Shown here: positions 25,883 through 26,415 of the stretch, piece after piece
How the letters are laid out: each line of letters opens with the position of its first letter
Position numbering within the stretch: the first letter of the stretch is position 1
IMG/VR virus record: IMGVR_UViG_3300007640_000192
Span: 1-26,415 of that record
Source of the DNA: a virus
Strand: one strand, 5' to 3'
Length of the DNA: 26,415 bases
Notes under the pieces: generated by a model
The model's database searches: none
Told to the model about the DNA's origin: nothing
The model's input: only the letters and a program-made list of their open reading frames with translations
Translations under genes and position numbers: made by a program

Positions 25883-26284
25883 TTACCTTGCTGGTTGTAA
25901 TGCGAATGACAATTTTTGTGCAGGAACGTCAATTCCTACGATATAATACTTAATTGTGATATTATATTCATATACATCATAATTTGGAGAGACTGTAACG
26001 TCGATTAATTCAACTCTTGGTTCATAATTTTCAATTACAATCTCTATTTCACTCTGTAAGGATGAAGAAGTGATGTCATCCATCGCTTCAAAGAGTAATC
26101 CATAAACATCAGATCCAATATTTTGATTGAAAGGACGTTCTCCTTTCTGTGTCAAGATCAAATTACGAATAGATCTGGCAATTGCAGTCTCATTGGTAAG
26201 AGAAATTAAGTCAAAATTCAGGGGATTAACCTGAAATGACATACTAACGTCTTTAAATCCCTTACTAACTCGTTCTGCAGGCAT
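25883..26284 (-). CDS. 25: Baseplate wedge protein gp25 (GPW/gp25 family)
   Basis: This 133-residue protein matches the GPW/gp25 family (T4 gp25 is 132 residues), a small wedge component that contacts the inner baseplate and is related to TssE of type VI secretion. Visible hallmarks are the GERPF segment at residues 48-52, in the conserved position after the helical N-terminal part, and the family's EPR motif at residues 88-90. A beta-rich C-terminal half follows. The ATG at 26284 is 19 bases downstream of a late promoter core, and I see no better start. The stop codon directly abuts the gp6 ATG. The last codons (AAGG then TAA) also supply a Shine-Dalgarno-like sequence for gp6, so the two are probably translationally coupled. 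Confidence 0.96.
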   Translation of the reverse strand: MPAERVSKGFKDVSMSFQVNPLNFDLISLTNETAIARSIRNLILTQKGERPFNQNIGSDVYGLLFEAMDDITSSSLQSEIEIVIENYEPRVELIDVTVSPNYDVYEYNITIKYYIVGIDVPAQKLSFALQPAR

Positions 26285-26303
26285 TTAGATGATAAATCTA
26301 TCT

Positions 26304-26311
26304 TATTTATT
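26304..26311 (-). promoter_or_regulatory. T4-type late promoter core before gp25
   Basis: On the minus strand this reads AATAAATA, one mismatch from the T4 late consensus TATAAATA. It lies 19 bases before the gp25 start and overlaps the stop codon of the upstream partial gene. T4 late promoters consist of this -10 element alone, recognised by the phage sigma factor gp55. Spacing and strand match the three other cores in the window. It probably starts the gp25-gp6-gp7 unit. Confidence 0.6.
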
Positions 26312-26415
26312 AGAGTTTTTTGACATCATAGACTGGTTCTGTTCCATATTCCCAATCATCATAGTCATCATCATTGCGAATTTTCTCATGAATTTCATTT
26401 TGAACATGAAAATCA
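26310..26415 (-). CDS. Partial CDS, acidic C-terminal end of an unknown protein
   Basis: Only the last 34 codons and the stop (TAA at 26312-26310) are inside the window; the start lies beyond 26415. The visible tail is acidic, with an Asp/Tyr cluster (DDDYDDWEYGTEPVY) followed by a short basic end (VKKL). I do not recognise the family. It lies upstream of gp25 in the same direction, and its stop codon overlaps the late promoter core of gp25. In T4 the gene before gp25 is uvsY, but the tail visible here is too short to test that. Another reading frame is also open over this stretch and gives a Met-rich peptide. I prefer the acidic frame because the Met run is what a frame shift of repeated GAT codons produces, and the acidic frame has a more normal residue mix. 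Confidence 0.55.
   Translation of the reverse strand, partial: DFHVQNEIHEKIRNDDDYDDWEYGTEPVYDVKKL

Noticed and set aside
26304-26413. Met-rich reading frame at the right end
   Set aside because: It is a frame-shifted reading of repeated GAT codons (repeated ATG); the acidic frame has a more normal composition. I cannot fully exclude it without sequence beyond the edge.
1-26415. Defence system, integrase, transposon, tRNA or host-derived metabolic gene
   Set aside because: Every supported frame is a virion structural gene or a small gene between them; no catalytic motifs, terminal repeats or tRNA-like cloverleaf were seen.

Overview
The window is a late structural-gene block of a T4-like myovirus. 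Every gene I can support lies on the minus strand, so transcription runs from the right end (26415) to the left end (1). The sequence is strongly A+T-rich. The recognisable genes, in transcription order, are a partial unknown, gp25, gp6, a giant gp7-like protein, gp8, a giant DUF4815 protein, two small proteins, gp13 and gp14 (cut by the window edge). This content, with two giant proteins where T4 has gp7 and gp9-gp12, is typical of marine T4-like phages that infect cyanobacteria (Prochlorococcus/Synechococcus) or SAR11-type bacteria. A Prochlorococcus-type cyanophage is my best guess, but no host-derived metabolic gene is present here to settle it.

Layout, right to left. At 26310-26415 is the acidic C-terminal end of an unknown gene. 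At 25883-26284 is gp25, then gp6 (23972-25882); both are baseplate wedge genes. At 11831-23968 is one 4045-residue gp7-like protein. Its first ~270 residues carry the part related to the C-terminal region of T4 gp7. The rest is a mosaic of short beta-type repeats with a YHYH domain near residues 1278-1392. At 10239-11795 is gp8, at 2649-10232 a 2527-residue DUF4815 virion protein, at 2411-2647 a 78-residue coiled-coil protein, and at 2009-2395 a 128-residue small virion protein. The neck genes gp13 (1136-1984) and gp14 (1-1131, 3' end outside) follow. Genes are packed with gaps of 0 to 35 bases, except the 25-base spacer between 26284 and 26310, so no gene-free stretch exceeds 300 bases.

Regulation. 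Four T4-type late promoter cores (consensus TATAAATA, shared ATAAATA) sit on the coding strand 18 to 21 bases before the starts of gp25, gp8, the 128-residue gene and gp13. They divide the block into four likely late units: 25-6-7, 8-DUF4815-78 aa, 128 aa, and 13-14. Three of the four cores overlap the 3' end or stop codon of the preceding gene.

How the genes work together. gp25, gp6, gp7-like and gp8 should form the baseplate wedge. The DUF4815 protein and the small proteins probably form the outer baseplate, fibre or host-contact layer. gp13 and gp14 close the head at the neck. The most interesting signals are the YHYH domain inside gp7, a GxGY repeat family shared by gp7, gp8, the DUF4815 protein and neck protein gp14, and a perfect GC-rich hairpin just after the DUF4815 stop codon. 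I see no defence system, integrase, tRNA, CRISPR array or insertion sequence.
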